A DNA stretch of 64,000 bases, from NCBI RefSeq assembly GCF_001886715.1, contig NZ_CP018082.1, positions 558,001 through 622,000 of the forward strand. The letters run 5' to 3'. Below are positions 17,945 to 26,864 of the stretch, piece by piece. The position numbers and the translations under genes were made by a program. The stretch's first letter is position 1, and every line of letters begins with the position of its first letter. A model generated the notes under the pieces. It did no database searches, was not told where the DNA came from, and saw nothing but the letters and a program-made list of their open reading frames with translations. Origin of the DNA: Nocardia mangyaensis (GTDB taxonomy: Bacteria > Actinomycetota > Actinomycetes > Mycobacteriales > Mycobacteriaceae).

Positions 17945-17988
17945 CTCGAGTGCCGAGGTGTGTCCCGAGGCGGGGGAGGGGTTCTCGC

Positions 17989-19065
17989 CTAGGGGAGTTT
18001 GTCGATGATGGTGAAGTCGACGCCGCTGGCTTCGGCCAGGAATGTGGGGCCGGTGGCCTGGTTTCCTCGGAAGCCGTGGCGGGACGCGGGGCTGTCCAGG
18101 GTGATTCCGTCGGCCAGATGGGCCGAGATCGTGGGGACGTCGAGGGTGCCGATGGTGTCGGCCAGGGCGTGTAGTAGGTGGATCGACTCATAGGTGGCGT
18201 TGCTGAAGGTGGTCAGCGCGGGGGCGAAGCTGCCCTGGTGTTCGCGGTAGCGGTCTCGGCGAGCGCGGCCGTCGGTGAGGTGATCGTCGAGGAAGAAGCT
18301 GGATGCCACGAAGAGGTTGGTGTTCGCTGACGGGCCGCCGCTGAGCAGGACGTTCTCGTCCACGGCGGGGCTGAGCCTGGGCAGGATCGGCGGCAAGCCC
18401 GCGGTGGTGAACTGGCGGTTCAAGCGGGCCGTGTCGGCGCCGACCAGCAGGACCAGGACGGCGTCGGCCAGGAGCAGCACCGGATCGTGCAGGAAGGCGC
18501 GGAAATCGGTGGTGCCCAGGGGGACATAGCGCTCGACGACGATGTCGCCGGGGGCGGGGAGAGCTCGGCGGAGGGCGCGGGCGGTCTGGCGGGGCCAGAT
18601 GTAGTCGTTGCCGATGACGGCCCAGCGGCGTACGCCGAGTTCGCGGGACAGCCAGGCGGCGGCGGGGACGATCTGCCGGTCGGGATGTTCGCCCACCAGG
18701 AGTACGCCGGGGCGTTCGTCGGGCAGGCCCTCGTGGTCGGTCGCGTACAGGTAGGGAACGCGGCCGTCGACGGCGACGGCGACCGCGCGGCGCACGGCCG
18801 AGGTGTGCCAACCAGTGATCGCGCCGACCATCCCGGTGGCCATCAGGGCTTCGACCTCGGCGGCCACCTCGTGCGGTTTCCGGCCGCCGTCAATGGTTGT
18901 GAGCCGGATTTCGCGGCCGAGAATTCCTGTGCCGCTATTGATTTCATCGACAGCCAAGGAAATGGCGGCGGTGCACGACGGCGCGATGATGCCACCCGGG
19001 CCCTGAGTGGGCACGATCGAGAGAATCTCGATCGTTTCGTCCCGGCTCTCGTCGAACGTGGGCAT
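17989..19065 (-). CDS. AmiC-like substrate-binding protein without signal peptide
   Basis: 358 residues of the type I periplasmic-binding-protein fold (receptor family ligand-binding region; urea/short-chain amide branch). The opening ILSIVPTQGPGG strand, VGAITGWHTSAVRRA and GTTDFRAFL segments match amide-binding proteins. It starts MPTFDESRD with neither a signal peptide nor a lipobox, so it is probably cytoplasmic, like AmiC, which senses amides and controls an antiterminator. No transporter genes are nearby. It is divergent from a MarR regulator with only 33 bases between starts; the pair may work as sensor and regulator, which is inference. Confidence 0.75.
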   Translation of the reverse strand: MPTFDESRDETIEILSIVPTQGPGGIIAPSCTAAISLAVDEINSGTGILGREIRLTTIDGGRKPHEVAAEVEALMATGMVGAITGWHTSAVRRAVAVAVDGRVPYLYATDHEGLPDERPGVLLVGEHPDRQIVPAAAWLSRELGVRRWAVIGNDYIWPRQTARALRRALPAPGDIVVERYVPLGTTDFRAFLHDPVLLLADAVLVLLVGADTARLNRQFTTAGLPPILPRLSPAVDENVLLSGGPSANTNLFVASSFFLDDHLTDGRARRDRYREHQGSFAPALTTFSNATYESIHLLHALADTIGTLDVPTISAHLADGITLDSPASRHGFRGNQATGPTFLAEASGVDFTIIDKLP

Positions 19066-19098
19066 TCTGTACCCTATCGCCTAGTGCGAGAGGTGGGA

Positions 19099-19536
19099 AT
19101 GTCGTCGGTGTCCATCATGAGTGGTTATTCCACGCTGCACGGTGCTCTGCGCTCGGCGGAGCGTAATTGGGTCGGTCAACTCGAATCCGCGTTGACAGCG
19201 GACAATCTCACGGCGGATCACTGGGCGATTCTGTCGCAGTTGTCCACCGACGATGGGGTGACCATGTCGGAACTGGCCGCCCACGCGCGGCTCGCCCCGT
19301 CCTCGGCCACCCGCCACGCCGACCATCTCGCCGAACGCGGCCTGATCTTCCGGGTCGCGGCCACCGACGATCGTCGGCGCATCCTGATCGGGTTGAGCAG
19401 CCTCGGCGCCAAGCTGGTCGGCCGGATTCGCGCGCAGGAACAGTACGCGGAAGAGGAGCTGCGGGGCCGGCTGGGCGCTCGTCGCTACACCGATCTCGTC
19501 GCCGCGCTGTCGGTCATCGCCGAACTCGAGGACTGA
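19099..19536 (+). CDS. MarR family transcriptional regulator
   Basis: 145-residue winged-helix repressor. The DNA-binding part covers about residues 30-95, with [20 protein letters not shown] as the recognition helix region and the wing at [15 protein letters not shown]. The ATG at 19099 has GAGAGGTGGGA in front; a GTG at 19084 is an alternative start. The 33-base spacer to the divergent AmiC-like gene is short enough for one operator to control both. Confidence 0.85.
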   Translation: MSSVSIMSGYSTLHGALRSAERNWVGQLESALTADNLTADHWAILSQLSTDDGVTMSELAAHARLAPSSATRHADHLAERGLIFRVAATDDRRRILIGLSSLGAKLVGRIRAQEQYAEEELRGRLGARRYTDLVAALSVIAELED

Positions 19537-19568
19537 GCCCGCCGGGCCCGGCGCCTAGGATCGCCGTC

Positions 19569-20858
19569 ATGCCGGTATCTCTGACAGCGGCCACGGCCAG
19601 CGGACTGTGTGCCTTCATCGATGCGTCACCGTCGCCGTTCCATGTGTGCGCGACGGTGGCGGCCGAACTCGACGCCAACGGCTTCACGCCCTTGACCGAG
19701 GCCAAGGCGTGGGAGCAGGCCAGTGGCAAACACTATGTGGTGCGCGGTGGTTCGCTGATCGCTTGGTCCGATATCGCGGACACGCCCGCCGAGCCGTTCC
19801 GGGTGGTCGGCGCGCACACCGACAGCCCGAACCTGCGGGTGAAGCAGCACCCCGACCTGGCTTCGGCGGGGTGGCAGCTCGTCGGGCTCGAGCCGTACGG
19901 CGGGGCGTGGCTGAACTCCTGGCTGGACCGGGAACTGGGGCTGTCCGGGCGGTTGAGTGTGCGCGAGGGTGCGCGGATGCACGATGTGCTGGTCCGCATC
20001 GACGAGCCGATCCTGCGGGTGCCGCAGCTGGCCATCCACCTGTCCGAGGACCGCCGCGGAGTCACCCTCGACCCGCAGCGGCACGTGAACGCGATCTGGG
20101 GGATCGGTGGCGCGCCTGTCTCGTTCCTCGATTTCGTCGCCGAGCGGGCCGGGGTCGCCGGCGCCGACGTGCTCGGCTGGGAACTGATGACCCACGACCT
20201 CGCACCCAGCACCCTGGTCGGGCGCGACAACGATCTGGTGAGCGCGCCCCGGCTCGACAACCAGGGCACCTGCTACGCCGGACTGCAAGCCTTCCTGGCC
20301 GCGGTCGACGAGCCGGGCGCGGCGACGCCGGTCTTGGTGATGTTCGACCACGAGGAGGTCGGCAGCCAGTCCGATCGCGGCGCCCAGTCCGATCTACTGC
20401 CCGCGGTGCTGGAACGGATTGTGCTCGCCCGCGGCGGCGGCCGCGCGGACTACCTCGCCGCGCTCGCCGGTTCGGTGGTCGTCTCCGGCGACATGGCGCA
20501 CGCCACCCACCCGAACTACCCCGAGCGCCACGAACCCGCGCACCGCATCCAGGTCGGCGGTGGGCCGGTGCTCAAGGTCAACCAGAACCTGCGCTACGCC
20601 ACCGACGCGGCCGGCGCGGGGGCGTTCGCGTTGGCGTGCGCGCAGGCCGGGGTGCCGTTGCAGCGGTACGTCCATCGCGCGGACCTGCCGTGCGGGTCGA
20701 CCATCGGCCCGATGACGGCCGCCCGTACCGGTATCTCGACTGTCGACGTGGGCGCGCCGCAACTCGCCATGCACTCGTGCCGTGAACTCATGGGTGCCGC
20801 CGATGTCCCCGCCTACGCCGCGGCCCTTGCCGCGTTCCTGACGCCGGCGGCGGACTGA
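19569..20858 (+). CDS. pepC: M18 family aminopeptidase
   Basis: 429-residue dinuclear zinc aminopeptidase (aspartyl aminopeptidase-like), cytoplasmic. The metal ligands are visible in [41 protein letters not shown] and the C-terminal [10 protein letters not shown]. It probably removes N-terminal residues from peptides as part of nitrogen turnover. A TAGGAT element 7 bases before the ATG suggests a leaderless message separate from the marR gene, 32 bases upstream. Confidence 0.92.
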   Translation: MPVSLTAATASGLCAFIDASPSPFHVCATVAAELDANGFTPLTEAKAWEQASGKHYVVRGGSLIAWSDIADTPAEPFRVVGAHTDSPNLRVKQHPDLASAGWQLVGLEPYGGAWLNSWLDRELGLSGRLSVREGARMHDVLVRIDEPILRVPQLAIHLSEDRRGVTLDPQRHVNAIWGIGGAPVSFLDFVAERAGVAGADVLGWELMTHDLAPSTLVGRDNDLVSAPRLDNQGTCYAGLQAFLAAVDEPGAATPVLVMFDHEEVGSQSDRGAQSDLLPAVLERIVLARGGGRADYLAALAGSVVVSGDMAHATHPNYPERHEPAHRIQVGGGPVLKVNQNLRYATDAAGAGAFALACAQAGVPLQRYVHRADLPCGSTIGPMTAARTGISTVDVGAPQLAMHSCRELMGAADVPAYAAALAAFLTPAAD

Positions 20859-20911
20859 GCGAACGACCTATCGGGTCGTGGTTCGGCCGGGCGGGAGTGC
20901 GAGCGCCACGC

Positions 20912-22207
20912 TCAGGCGGTGGCGACCTCTGGCTCGGCCGACTTCTTGGCGGGGCGGTAGGTGATCACCGCGAACACGATGACCGCGAACGTGGCCCACA
21001 CGTAGCTGCTGCCCACGATCTGCTGCCACCAGGTCCAGTCGAGTTCCTTGCCCTCCGAATGCGGCAGAAGCCACTGTGGGCCGACCAGGAACATGAGGGT
21101 GAACACCGCCACGGCGGCGGTGAATCCGCGCGAGCGACCGCGCACGACCAGATCCACGGCCACGACCAGCGCGGGCGCCACCCACACCCAGTGGTGCGAC
21201 CACGACACCGGCGAGACCAGCAGGATCGCGGCGGCGTTGACCAGCAGCGCGGCCACCTCGTTGCCCGCCTCGATCAGCCGGTACATCCACACCGCGGCCA
21301 GCGCCACGGTCAGCAGCGACAGCGCGATCCACAGTCCGGTCGCCAGCGACTCGTCGATGCCGAGGCGGAACAGCGTGCCCTTGATCGACTGGTTGCCCGC
21401 GAAGTACGGCGTGCCGATGCGGCCGGTGTCGGAGACGGTGTGGAACCAGTATTCGACCGAGTCGCGCGGGAACAGCAGGAACCCCACGCCCACCGCGCCC
21501 GCCGCCGAGACCACCAGCGTCGCCGCGCCCTTCCAGTCCCGGCGCAGCAGGAAGTACAGCAGGTAACCGGCCGGGATCAGCTTGATCGACACCGCGATGC
21601 CGATCAGCATCCCGCGCGGCCAGAATGGCTTGCGGACCAGCACGTCGATGACGATCACGGCCATCAGGACCAGGTTGATCTGGCCGAAGTTGAAGGTCTG
21701 GCGCACCGGCTCGAGGAACTGAGCGAACCCGACGCCGGCGATGACCACCGTCAGCACCGCCATCCGGTCGAGCTCGGGACGCACCCGTACCAGCACCAGC
21801 CACAGCGCGATACCGAGGCTCACCACCGAGGTGGCGAGCACGACCAGCTCGGCCACCGCCAGGGGCATCAGCGCGAGCGGTACGAAGAACGCGGCGGCCA
21901 GCGGCGGGTAGGTGAACGGCAGGCCGAGCCCGTACACCGGCGGCATCGGCCCGTACAGGTCGCCGCCGTCGAGCCACACGCGCGCCCCGTTGCGGTAGAC
22001 CTGCAAGTCGATGTACCCGCTCCACCAGTGCGCGAGCACCGAGACGAGCACCGAGACCGCGAACAACCCGATCGCGGCCGCCAACCAGCGCTTCTGCCGG
22101 GTGTTCGGCGGTTGGGGCGAAGGTTCGGGAGAAGTGGTACGTGGTCCCGCGTCATGCGCGGGACCAGGCTGCGTGACCTGCTCGGCAACTCCCGGACTTT
22201 CGTTCAC
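20912..22207 (-). CDS. GT87 family polyprenol-phosphate-dependent mannosyltransferase
   Basis: 431-residue multi-spanning membrane glycosyltransferase (GT-C fold, GT87/DUF2029), the family that includes the mycobacterial alpha-1,2-mannosyltransferases of PIM/lipomannan synthesis. A cytoplasmic Pro-rich start (1-35) is followed by the first membrane helix (about 40-60) and some ten more. The extracytoplasmic loop with the candidate catalytic Asp is near DLQVYRNGARVWLDGGDLY. The acceptor is not known. The GTG start sits 6 bases after TAGTCT on the reverse strand, so it is probably leaderless. Confidence 0.83.
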   Translation of the reverse strand: MNESPGVAEQVTQPGPAHDAGPRTTSPEPSPQPPNTRQKRWLAAAIGLFAVSVLVSVLAHWWSGYIDLQVYRNGARVWLDGGDLYGPMPPVYGLGLPFTYPPLAAAFFVPLALMPLAVAELVVLATSVVSLGIALWLVLVRVRPELDRMAVLTVVIAGVGFAQFLEPVRQTFNFGQINLVLMAVIVIDVLVRKPFWPRGMLIGIAVSIKLIPAGYLLYFLLRRDWKGAATLVVSAAGAVGVGFLLFPRDSVEYWFHTVSDTGRIGTPYFAGNQSIKGTLFRLGIDESLATGLWIALSLLTVALAAVWMYRLIEAGNEVAALLVNAAAILLVSPVSWSHHWVWVAPALVVAVDLVVRGRSRGFTAAVAVFTLMFLVGPQWLLPHSEGKELDWTWWQQIVGSSYVWATFAVIVFAVITYRPAKKSAEPEVATA

Positions 22208-22315
22208 GGGGCCAAGACTAACGGGTGCCGACCCAGCCGAAGCGCGGGTGTGATCGGGCCAGCATTAGACTCATGACCTGAAGTTCCTCCCCGGCCGAAA
22301 GGACCCTGGTCTCCC

Positions 22316-24607
22316 GTGACACTGCAGGTCGACACCGTCGCCACCGCCGCAGCCACCCCGGATGCTCCGCAGCCGTACAAGGAACTCGGTCTCAAAGACG
22401 ACGAGTACGCCCGCATCAAAGAGATTCTTGGCCGTCGGCCCACCGATGCCGAACTGGCGATGTACTCGGTGATGTGGAGCGAGCACTGCTCCTACAAGTC
22501 CTCCAAGGTGCACCTTCGCTACTTCGGTGAGACCACCACCGACGAGATGAAGGCCGCCATGCTGGCCGGCATCGGCGAGAACGCCGGTGTGGTCGACATC
22601 GGCGACGGCTGGGCCGTCACCTTCAAGGTCGAGAGCCACAACCACCCGTCCTACGTCGAGCCGTACCAGGGCGCGGCCACCGGCGTCGGCGGCATCGTGC
22701 GCGACATCATGGCGATGGGCGCGCGCCCGATCGCGGTGATGGACCAGCTGCGCTTCGGCGCGGCCGATGCCGATGACACCCGGCGCGTGGTCGACGGTGT
22801 GGTGCGCGGTGTGGGCGGCTACGGCAACTCCCTCGGCTTGCCGAATGTCGGCGGCGAGACCGTCTTCGACGCCTCCTACCAGGGCAACCCCCTCGTCAAC
22901 GCGCTGTGCGCGGGCGCCATGCGGGTGGAAGACCTGCACCTGGCCTTCGCCTCCGGCGCGGGTAACAAGATCATCCTGTTCGGCGCGCGCACCGGCCTCG
23001 ACGGCATCGGCGGCGTCTCGGTGCTCGCCTCGGACTCCTTCTCCGGCGAGGAGACCGGCACCGGCCGCAAGAAGCTGCCCGCCGTGCAGGTCGGTGACCC
23101 GTTCACCGAGAAGGTGCTCATCGAGTGCTGTCTGGACCTGTACAAGGCCGGCCTCGTCGTCGGCATCCAGGACCTCGGCGGCGCCGGACTGTCCTGCGCG
23201 ACCTCCGAGCTGGCCGCGGCCGGCGACGGGGGCATGCACATCGACCTGACCAAGGTGCCGTTGCGGGCCAAGCGCATGACCCCCGCCGAGATCCTGTCGA
23301 GCGAATCGCAGGAGCGCATGTGCGCGGTGGTCACCCCCGAGAACGTGGACGCCTTCATGGCCGTCTGCAAGAAGTGGGATGTGCTGGCCACCGTCATCGG
23401 TGAGGTCACCGACGGTGACCATCTCGTCATCACCTGGCACGGCGAGACCGTGGTGGACGTGCCGCCGCGCACCGTCGCCCACGACGGCCCGGTCTACGAG
23501 CGCCCGGTGCGGCGTCCCGACACGCAGGACGACCTGATCGCCGACACCACCGCCAACCTCACCCGGCCCAAGACGGCCGACGAGCTGCGCGAGACCCTGC
23601 TCACCATGATCGCCAGCCCGCAGCTGTGCAGCCGCAAGTGGATCACCGAGCAGTACGACCGCTACGTGCGCGGCAACACCGTCCTCGCCGAGCACGCCGA
23701 CGCGGGCGTCGTCCGCATCGACGAGTCCTCGGGCCGCGGCATCGCGCTGGCCACCGACGCCTCGGGCCGCTACACCAAGCTCGACCCCTACACCGGCGCG
23801 CAGCTGGCGCTGGCCGAGGCGTTCCGCAATGTCGCCACCACCGGCGCCACCCCGAAGGCCGTCACCAACTGCCTGAACTTCGGTTCGCCGGAGGATCCGG
23901 GCGTGATGTGGCAGTTCCAGCAGGCCGTGCGCGGTCTCGCGGACGGCTGTGTGGCCCTTGGTATTCCGGTGACCGGCGGCAACGTCAGCTTCTACAACCA
24001 GACCGGCAAGGACGCCATCCTGCCCACCCCGGTGGTCGGCGTGCTCGGCGTCATCGACGATGTGCACCGCCGCATCCCGACCGGCCTCGGCCTGGAGCCG
24101 GGCGAGTCGCTGATCCTGCTGGGTGAGACCCACGACGAGCTCGACGGCTCGATCTGGTCGCAGGTCGTGCACGACCACCTCGGTGGCGTGCCGCCCAAGG
24201 TCGACTTCGCCCGCGAGCAGCTGCTCTCCGAGGTGCTCACCTCGGGTTCGCGTGATGGCATGATCTCCGCCGCGCACGACCTGTCCGAAGGCGGCCTGGC
24301 GCAGACCGTCATCGAGGCCGCGCTGGCCGGCGAAACCGGTTGCCGCATTGTGCTTCCCGAGGGTTCGGACCCGTTCGTGCAGCTGTTCTCCGAGTCGGCC
24401 GGGCGAGTGCTCGTCGCGGTGCCGCGCTCGGAGGAGACCCGGTTCACCAAGATGTGCGACGCGCGGCAGCTGCCGTGGGTGCGTATCGGCGTGGTCGATC
24501 AGGGCTCGGATTCGGTCGAGGTGCAGGGGCAGTTCTCGGTGACACTCGCCGAATTGCGGGAGGCGTTCGAGGGCACGCTGCCTAAGCTGTTCGGAGCGCA
24601 CACCTAG
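22316..24607 (+). CDS. purL: Phosphoribosylformylglycinamidine synthase subunit PurL
   Basis: 763-residue small-type PurL, the ATP-dependent synthase subunit that uses PurQ ammonia to make FGAM. Motifs include [12 protein letters not shown] near the start, [17 protein letters not shown], the glycine-rich [11 protein letters not shown] and the second-half [11 protein letters not shown]. The GTG start reproduces the family N-terminus ([13 protein letters not shown]). A TAGACT element at 22266-22271 may be its -10. The first membrane hydrolase gene starts 21 bases after the stop, so read-through is likely. Confidence 0.97.
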   Translation: MTLQVDTVATAAATPDAPQPYKELGLKDDEYARIKEILGRRPTDAELAMYSVMWSEHCSYKSSKVHLRYFGETTTDEMKAAMLAGIGENAGVVDIGDGWAVTFKVESHNHPSYVEPYQGAATGVGGIVRDIMAMGARPIAVMDQLRFGAADADDTRRVVDGVVRGVGGYGNSLGLPNVGGETVFDASYQGNPLVNALCAGAMRVEDLHLAFASGAGNKIILFGARTGLDGIGGVSVLASDSFSGEETGTGRKKLPAVQVGDPFTEKVLIECCLDLYKAGLVVGIQDLGGAGLSCATSELAAAGDGGMHIDLTKVPLRAKRMTPAEILSSESQERMCAVVTPENVDAFMAVCKKWDVLATVIGEVTDGDHLVITWHGETVVDVPPRTVAHDGPVYERPVRRPDTQDDLIADTTANLTRPKTADELRETLLTMIASPQLCSRKWITEQYDRYVRGNTVLAEHADAGVVRIDESSGRGIALATDASGRYTKLDPYTGAQLALAEAFRNVATTGATPKAVTNCLNFGSPEDPGVMWQFQQAVRGLADGCVALGIPVTGGNVSFYNQTGKDAILPTPVVGVLGVIDDVHRRIPTGLGLEPGESLILLGETHDELDGSIWSQVVHDHLGGVPPKVDFAREQLLSEVLTSGSRDGMISAAHDLSEGGLAQTVIEAALAGETGCRIVLPEGSDPFVQLFSESAGRVLVAVPRSEETRFTKMCDARQLPWVRIGVVDQGSDSVEVQGQFSVTLAELREAFEGTLPKLFGAHT

Positions 24608-24628
24608 TCAACGGATGAGGAGTCGAGC

Positions 24629-26422
24629 TTGACCATCGATGATGCGAGCTCGGCTCCCGCTCCGGCTGCGGCTCCCGCTCCGACGGCGCCTGCCTCCGAC
24701 AAACTCCGCGTAATCCATCTGGTGGAGCGGTTCTTTCACCCGAACTACACCGGCTTGATCGTGGCCACCATGTTCTTCGGCTGGTCGATGACGCCGTCGC
24801 TGTTGCCGCGCGGCTGGTTCTTCCAGGGTCTGGTCAGCGGGATCAATGCCACCATCGGCTACGGCCTCGGCTGTGCGCTGGCCTGGGCGTGGCGCACAGG
24901 GGTGCTGCCACGGATCACGTGGCCGGACCGGGCGCGGACGGCCTGGGCGAAGCGGCCGAGCTGGACCGGGCTGGTCGTGAAAACCGCCATCGTGGCGGCA
25001 TGCCTGGTGTTCGCGATCCTGATGACCGCCAAATCCGCGGGCTGGCAGCGCGAGATCACCGACCTGATGGGCATGGCACCGGTATCGGACTCAGTGGCCG
25101 GCTACCTGCGCACCACGCTGCTCGGCGCGGTGGTGGTGAGCCTGCTGATCTGGATCTCGCGCGCGGTCGTGCGCCTGGTGCGGTGGATCACCCGCGGGCT
25201 GAACCAGTGGGTGCGGGTCCCCGCCTCGCTGGCCCGGCCGCTCGGCGTGGTCATCGTGGTGGTGGCCGCGGTGCTGCTGTTCAACGGCGTGCTGGCGAAA
25301 GCCTTCTTCACCGTGGCCAATTCGGCGTTCAGCGCCCGCAACAGCCACACCTCGGCGCACGCGATCCAGCCCACCCTGCCCGAACGCTCCGGGAGCCCGG
25401 CCTCGCTCGCGCACTGGGACACCCTCGGCTCGGAGGGCCGCTGGTTCGTCGCCAACGCGCCGACGCCGCCGGCGATCGAGGAGGTCACCGGAAAGCCTGC
25501 GCGCGAACCGATCCGGGTGTACACGGGTCTGGAATCGGCGGCCGGGTTCGAGGCGCAGACCGATCTGGCCGTCGCCGAACTCGATCGGACCAAGGCCTTC
25601 GAGCGCCAGGTTCTCGTGGTGATCAGCACCACCGGCACCGGCTGGGTCGACACGATCAGCGCCGAGTCGATCGAGTTGATGTTCGGCGGTGACACCGCGC
25701 TGGTGGCGACCCAGTACTCGTATCTGCCCAGCGCGCTGTCATTCCTGTCCGACCGCGACAAGTCGATGTCGATGGGGCGCTTGCTGTTCGACAAAGTGTA
25801 CGAGCGCTGGGCGGCGCTGCCCGAGGACAACCGGCCCAAGCTGCTGGTCTACGGCGAGAGCCTCGGTTCGCAGGGATCGGAGGGCGCGTTCTCCGGCCTT
25901 GCCGACATCCGCAACCGCACCGACGGCGTGCTGTGGGTCGGCCCGCCCAATTCCAACCGGCTGTGGTCGGAGTTCGTGCGGCGTCGCGATCCCGGCACCG
26001 AGGAGATCACCCCGATCTTCGCCGATGGACTGTCGGTGCGTTTCGCCGCCAGTGCCGACCAGCTCGCGAAACCTTCGCCGAACTGGACCGAACCGCGCAT
26101 CGTCTACCTGCAGCACGCCTCCGACCCGGTCGTCTGGTGGTCGCCGGACCTGTTGTTCAGCCAGCCCGACTGGCTGCGCGAGCAGCGCGGCCCCGATGTG
26201 TCGCCGTCGATGTCGTGGTATCCGATCGTCACGTTCTGGCAGGTCGCGGCGGATCTGCCACGCGCGCAGACAGTTTCGGACGGCCACGGACACAACTACG
26301 GCAATCTGGTGCCCGACGCGTGGGCCGTGGTGGCCCAACCACCGGACTACACACCGGAATTGGCGACCCGGATCAGCGCGTACCTGATCGAGTCGATGGC
26401 CACCGAACGTCAGCTGAAGTGA
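24629..26422 (+). CDS. Membrane alpha/beta-hydrolase, Abhydrolase_9 family, paralogue 1
   Basis: 597 residues. An Ala/Pro-rich start is followed by about five membrane segments in the first 240 residues (for example MFFGWSMTPSLLPRGW), then a hydrolase domain with the nucleophile motif YGESLGSQGSE (S411) and a terminal DGHGHNYG that supplies the His. The substrate is unknown; the family is largely actinobacterial. The TTG start is supported by GAGGAG upstream. It follows purL closely, and a perfect-stem terminator stands behind it. It is clearly homologous along its full length to the gene at 26865-28595. Confidence 0.8.
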   Translation: MTIDDASSAPAPAAAPAPTAPASDKLRVIHLVERFFHPNYTGLIVATMFFGWSMTPSLLPRGWFFQGLVSGINATIGYGLGCALAWAWRTGVLPRITWPDRARTAWAKRPSWTGLVVKTAIVAACLVFAILMTAKSAGWQREITDLMGMAPVSDSVAGYLRTTLLGAVVVSLLIWISRAVVRLVRWITRGLNQWVRVPASLARPLGVVIVVVAAVLLFNGVLAKAFFTVANSAFSARNSHTSAHAIQPTLPERSGSPASLAHWDTLGSEGRWFVANAPTPPAIEEVTGKPAREPIRVYTGLESAAGFEAQTDLAVAELDRTKAFERQVLVVISTTGTGWVDTISAESIELMFGGDTALVATQYSYLPSALSFLSDRDKSMSMGRLLFDKVYERWAALPEDNRPKLLVYGESLGSQGSEGAFSGLADIRNRTDGVLWVGPPNSNRLWSEFVRRRDPGTEEITPIFADGLSVRFAASADQLAKPSPNWTEPRIVYLQHASDPVVWWSPDLLFSQPDWLREQRGPDVSPSMSWYPIVTFWQVAADLPRAQTVSDGHGHNYGNLVPDAWAVVAQPPDYTPELATRISAYLIESMATERQLK

Positions 26423-26423
26423 G

Positions 26424-26468
26424 GAACCGGGGCAGCGCCGAACCCCTCGATCGGGGCTGCCCCGGTTC
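26424..26468. terminator. Terminator between hydrolase 1 and YiaA-like gene
   Basis: GAACCGGGGCAGC at 26424-26436 pairs perfectly with 26456-26468 (13 bp), with further pairing inside the loop. It lies between two convergent stop codons (26422 and 26471) and can serve both. Confidence 0.8.
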
Positions 26469-26470
26469 GC

Positions 26471-26761
26471 TCACGACACCGTCTTGAACGGATTGTGTTC
26501 GGCGATCAGCTGTTCGATGCGCGCCTCGTCCAGTCGAGTCATCACCGACTGGGTCTCCTGCTGGTCGCGCACGACCTTGGCGAGGGTGAAGCAGCTGGTC
26601 ACCAGGAACAAGCCCGACATCGCGAGGAACGCGCGCTGCCAGCCGTCCAGTGGCAGATAGGCGATTCCGGCGCCGGTCCCGAACAGGCTGACGGCGAACG
26701 CGATCGCAGCCTGGGCCATGTAGGCCGAGGTGTTCTTCGGCTTGGCATTGGGTGTGCTCAT
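26471..26761 (-). CDS. YiaA/YiaB-like two-helix membrane protein
   Basis: 96 residues with two membrane segments (about 14-33 and 41-63), the pattern of the YiaA/YiaB two-helix domain; function unknown. A C-terminal amphipathic helix (QQETQSVMTRLDEARIEQLI) faces the cytoplasm. It lies between the two paralogous hydrolase genes on the opposite strand, with its start 103 bases from the second paralogue. Confidence 0.78.
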   Translation of the reverse strand: MSTPNAKPKNTSAYMAQAAIAFAVSLFGTGAGIAYLPLDGWQRAFLAMSGLFLVTSCFTLAKVVRDQQETQSVMTRLDEARIEQLIAEHNPFKTVS

Positions 26762-26864
26762 GGTCTCAGTGTGCGGGCATCGTGAGGTGTCCAGACGCGT
26801 ACAACTACTCGAGTTCGGCTAGGTGTTATCGGCGACTGTCACCCCCGACCGCCATACTGTGTCA

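Noticed and set aside
20861..20891. Terminator hairpin between the M18 and GT87 genes
   Set aside because: Only about six base pairs (ACGACC/GGTCGT) with bulges beyond; too weak to list.
22271..24601. Very long open frame on the strand opposite purL (776 codons), and similar ones opposite ptrB (8403-10439) and cydDC (45935-48484)
   Set aside because: They are antisense shadows caused by GC-rich third positions; their products are low-complexity, rich in Arg, His, Gly and Val, and the sense genes have full family motifs.
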